Below, in pieces: positions 62,216-64,000 of a stretch of 64,000 nt of DNA (the stretch's first letter is position 1; each line of letters starts with the position of its first letter). The position numbers and the translations under genes were made by a program. Origin of the DNA: Diadophis punctatus similis (taxonomy: Eukaryota; Chordata; Lepidosauria; Squamata; Dipsadidae); contig JALIGW010000061.1 in assembly GCA_023053685.1 (NCBI GenBank), positions 2,126,001 to 2,190,000 on the forward strand. The letters run 5' to 3'. Below the pieces are notes generated by a model. It did no database searches and was not told the DNA's origin. It worked only from the letters and a program-made list of their open reading frames with translations.

Positions 62216-64000
62216 TGGAGTGAGTTTTTTTTCCAAGATACTCACACGTCTCAGCCAGGAACTCCACCAACAGCTTCTGTGAATTCAAACTACAATGGAG
62301 TGAGGTTTGTTCCCCCAGATACTCACAGGTCTCAGCCAGGAACTGCACCCCCAGCTTCTGTGAATTCAAGCTACAATGGAGTGAGGTTTGATTCCCCAGA
62401 TACTCACAGGTCTCAGCCAGGAACTCCACCCCCAGCTTCTGTGAATTCAAACTACAATGGAGTGAGGTTTGTTCCCCCAGATACTCACAGGTCTCAGCCA
62501 GGAACTCCACCCCCAGTTTCTGTGAATTCAAACTGCAATGGAGTGAAGTTTTTCCCCCCAGATACTCACAGGTATCAGCCAGGAACTCCACCCCAGCTTC
62601 TGTGAATTGAAACTACAATGCAGTGAGGTTTTTCTCCCAGATACTCACAGGTCTCAGCCAAGAACTCCACCCCCAGCTTCTGTGAATTCAAACTACAATG
62701 GAGTGAGGTTTTGTTCCCCCAGATACTCACAGGTCTCAGCCAAGAACTCCACCCCCAGCTTCTGTGAATTCAAACTACAATGGAGTGAGGTTCCCCCCCC
62801 CCAGATACTCACAGGTCTCAGCAAGGACCTCCACCCCCAGCTTTTGTGAATTCAAACTACAATGGAGTGAGGTTTTCCCGCCGATACTCACAGGTCTCAG
62901 CCAGGAACTCCACCCCCAGCTTCTGTGAATTCAAACTACAATGGAGTGAGGTTCCCCCCCCCAGATACTCACAGGTCTCAGCCAGGAACTCCACCCCCAG
63001 CTTCTGTGAAATCAAACTACAATGGAGTGAGGTTTTTTTCCCAGATACTCACAGGACTTAGCCAGGAACTCCACCCCCAGCTTCTGTGAATTGAAACTAC
63101 AATGCAGTGAGGTTTTGTTCCCCCAGATACTCACGGGTCTCAGCCAGGAAGTCCACGCCCAGCTTCTGTGAATTCAAACTACAATGGAGTGAGGTTTGTT
63201 CCCCCAGATACTCACAGGTATCATCCAGGAACTCCACCCCAGCTTCTGTGAATTGAAACTACAATGCAGTGAGGTTTTTTCCCCCAGATACTCACAAGCC
63301 TCAGCCAGGAATTCCACCCCCAGCTTCTGTGAATTCAAACTGAAATGGATTGAGGTTTTTCTCCCAGATACTCACAGGTCTCAGCCAGGAACTCCACCCC
63401 CAGCTTCTGTGAATTCAAACTGCAATGGAGTGAGGTTTTTTCCCACAGATACTAACAGGTCTCTCCCAAGAACTCCACCCCCAGCTTCTGTGAATTCAAA
63501 CTACAATGGATTGAGGTTTTTTTCCGAGATACTCACAGGTCTCAGCCAGGAACTCCAACCCCAGCTTCTGTGAATTGAAAATACAATGCAGTGAGGTTTT
63601 TCCCCCCAGATACTCACAGGTCTCAGCCAGGAACTCCACCCCCAGCTTCTGTGAATTCAAACTACAATGCAGCGAGGTTTTTCCCCCCAGATACTCACAA
63701 GTCTCATCCAGGAACTCCACCCCCAGCTTCTTTGAATTCAAACTACAATGGATTGAGGTTTTGTCCCCCAGATACTCACACGTCTCAGCCAGGAACTCCA
63801 CCCTCAGCTTCTGTGAATTCAAACTACAATGGAGTGAGGTTTCTTCCCCCAGATACTCACAGGTCTCAGCCAGGAACTCCACCCCCAGCTTCTGTGAAAT
63901 CAAACTACAATGGAGTGAGGTTTTTTTCCCAGATACTCACAGGTCTCAGCCAGGAACTCCACCCCCAGCTTCTGTGAATTCAAACTACAATGGAGTGAGG
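62216..64000 (+). repeat. Closing array block, same type as the first 14 kb
   Basis: Resumes the monomer order of the left end: TTTGTTCC, TTTGATTCCCC (62,387), TTTGTTCC with GTTTCTG, ACTGCAATGG/GTGAAG, TATCAGCC with CCACCCCAGC, T-run with CAAGAACTCC, TTTTGTTCC, C-run with CAGCAAGGACC (62,820), CCGCCG, C-run, GAAATC, CACGGG (63,133) and onwards. Private: GGAACTGCACC (62,340), TTCAAGCTAC (62,366), CACAGGACTTAGCC (63,050), GTCTCTCCCAAG (63,459). The window ends inside a monomer at GGAGTGAGG. Confidence 0.9.

Larger units (their letters stand above)
1..64000 (+). repeat. 81-bp satellite array filling the window
   Basis: Head-to-tail tandem repeat of an 81-bp monomer, about 790 copies, all in one orientation. 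Landmarks recur in every unit: TGAATTCA (EcoRI site), then ACTACAATGGAGTGAGG, a T/C tract ending in CAG, ATACTCACAGGTCTCAG, and GGAACTCCACCCCCAGC. Monomer lengths are mostly 79–84 bp and differ through C- and T-run length. Variant monomers lose the EcoRI site (GAATTG, GAAATC) or carry diagnostic substitutions and recur in a fixed order, which is higher-order repeat structure. No stretch of 300 bases or more is free of the repeat, and no unique flank, mobile element or RNA gene was seen. Satellites of this form are usually heterochromatic; a centromeric role is possible but not shown. The family is not one I recognise. Confidence 0.97.

Noticed and set aside
1..64000. CRISPR array
   Set aside because: Repeats are contiguous, with no unique spacers between short direct repeats; every part of each 81-bp unit is itself repeated, and no cas genes are present.
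1..64000. CENP-B box
   Set aside because: I saw no stretch resembling the 17-bp CENP-B box core (TTCG…CGGG); CpG-containing variants are in other contexts.
1..64000. G-quadruplex array on the minus strand
   Set aside because: Each unit has G5 tracts and some G8–12 runs, but four tracts with short loops do not occur close together, so the usual intramolecular pattern is not met.
1..64000. Within-monomer hairpin (TGGAGT with ACTCCA, or GTGAG with CTCAC)
   Set aside because: Stems are only 5–6 bp with a long loop, overlap one another, and are broken in several monomer types; expected by chance in an 81-bp unit.
1..64000. Transposon-derived or minisatellite gene exon (mucin-like coding VNTR)
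   Set aside because: No terminal repeats, target-site duplications, transposase or reverse transcriptase, and no unique exon flanks. A coding VNTR would keep one frame, but frameshifting length changes occur every few monomers.

Overview
The whole 64 kb is one uninterrupted array of satellite DNA. I found no unique sequence, no transposon, no RNA gene and no credible protein-coding gene. The basic unit is an 81-bp monomer (usually 79–84 bp because C- and T-runs vary), repeated head to tail in one orientation about 790 times. The window opens and closes inside a monomer, so the array continues past both ends. The type of DNA (large, homogeneous, hierarchically organised, about 51% GC, CpG-poor consensus) points to a eukaryotic nuclear genome, of the kind seen at centromeric, pericentromeric, subtelomeric or other heterochromatic blocks. 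I do not recognise the monomer as a named satellite family and cannot name the species or chromosome position.

Monomers fall into roughly 20–25 variant types that recur in a fixed order, so the array has higher-order repeats (HORs). Most types carry a recognisable signature: CCGCCG before GATAC, a run of 8–12 C, GAAATC in place of the EcoRI site, CACGGG with CCACGCC, CACAAGCCTC with AGGAATTCC, ACTAACAGG with CACCCAAG, GCAGCGAGG with TCTCATCC, or CACACGTC. The basic HOR is near 1.85 kb (23 monomers). Related periods of about 1.05, 1.45, 1.61, 2.42, 2.58, 2.9 and 3.7 kb arise by gain or loss of whole monomers.

Layout: 0–2.85 kb, an opening block and a 1,048-bp tandem pair; 2.85–3.57 kb, diverged monomers; 3.57–10.0 kb, a 3.7-kb unit and a shortened second copy; 9.6–14.5 kb, a nearly perfect 2,420-bp tandem pair; 15.0–20.3 kb, a 2,902-bp unit and an eroded second copy; 20.3–22.2 kb, diverged monomers and a 646-bp pair; 22.0–30.3 kb, four successive 1.85–2.6 kb HOR units; 29.1–57.9 kb, a superrepeat of about 10.2–10.6 kb in two full copies and one rearranged partial copy, with a nested 1,611-bp tandem; 57.9–62.2 kb, mixed monomers with a 1,450-bp pair; 62.2–64.0 kb, monomer order like that of the first 14 kb.

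Open reading frames of up to 288 codons exist on both strands. They follow from 81 being divisible by 3 and from a consensus that lacks stops in three frames. Their ends fall where C/T-run changes shift the frame or where a common variant makes a stop. I treat all of them as artefacts. Identity and boundary statements come from reading by eye and offset matching, not from a computed alignment.
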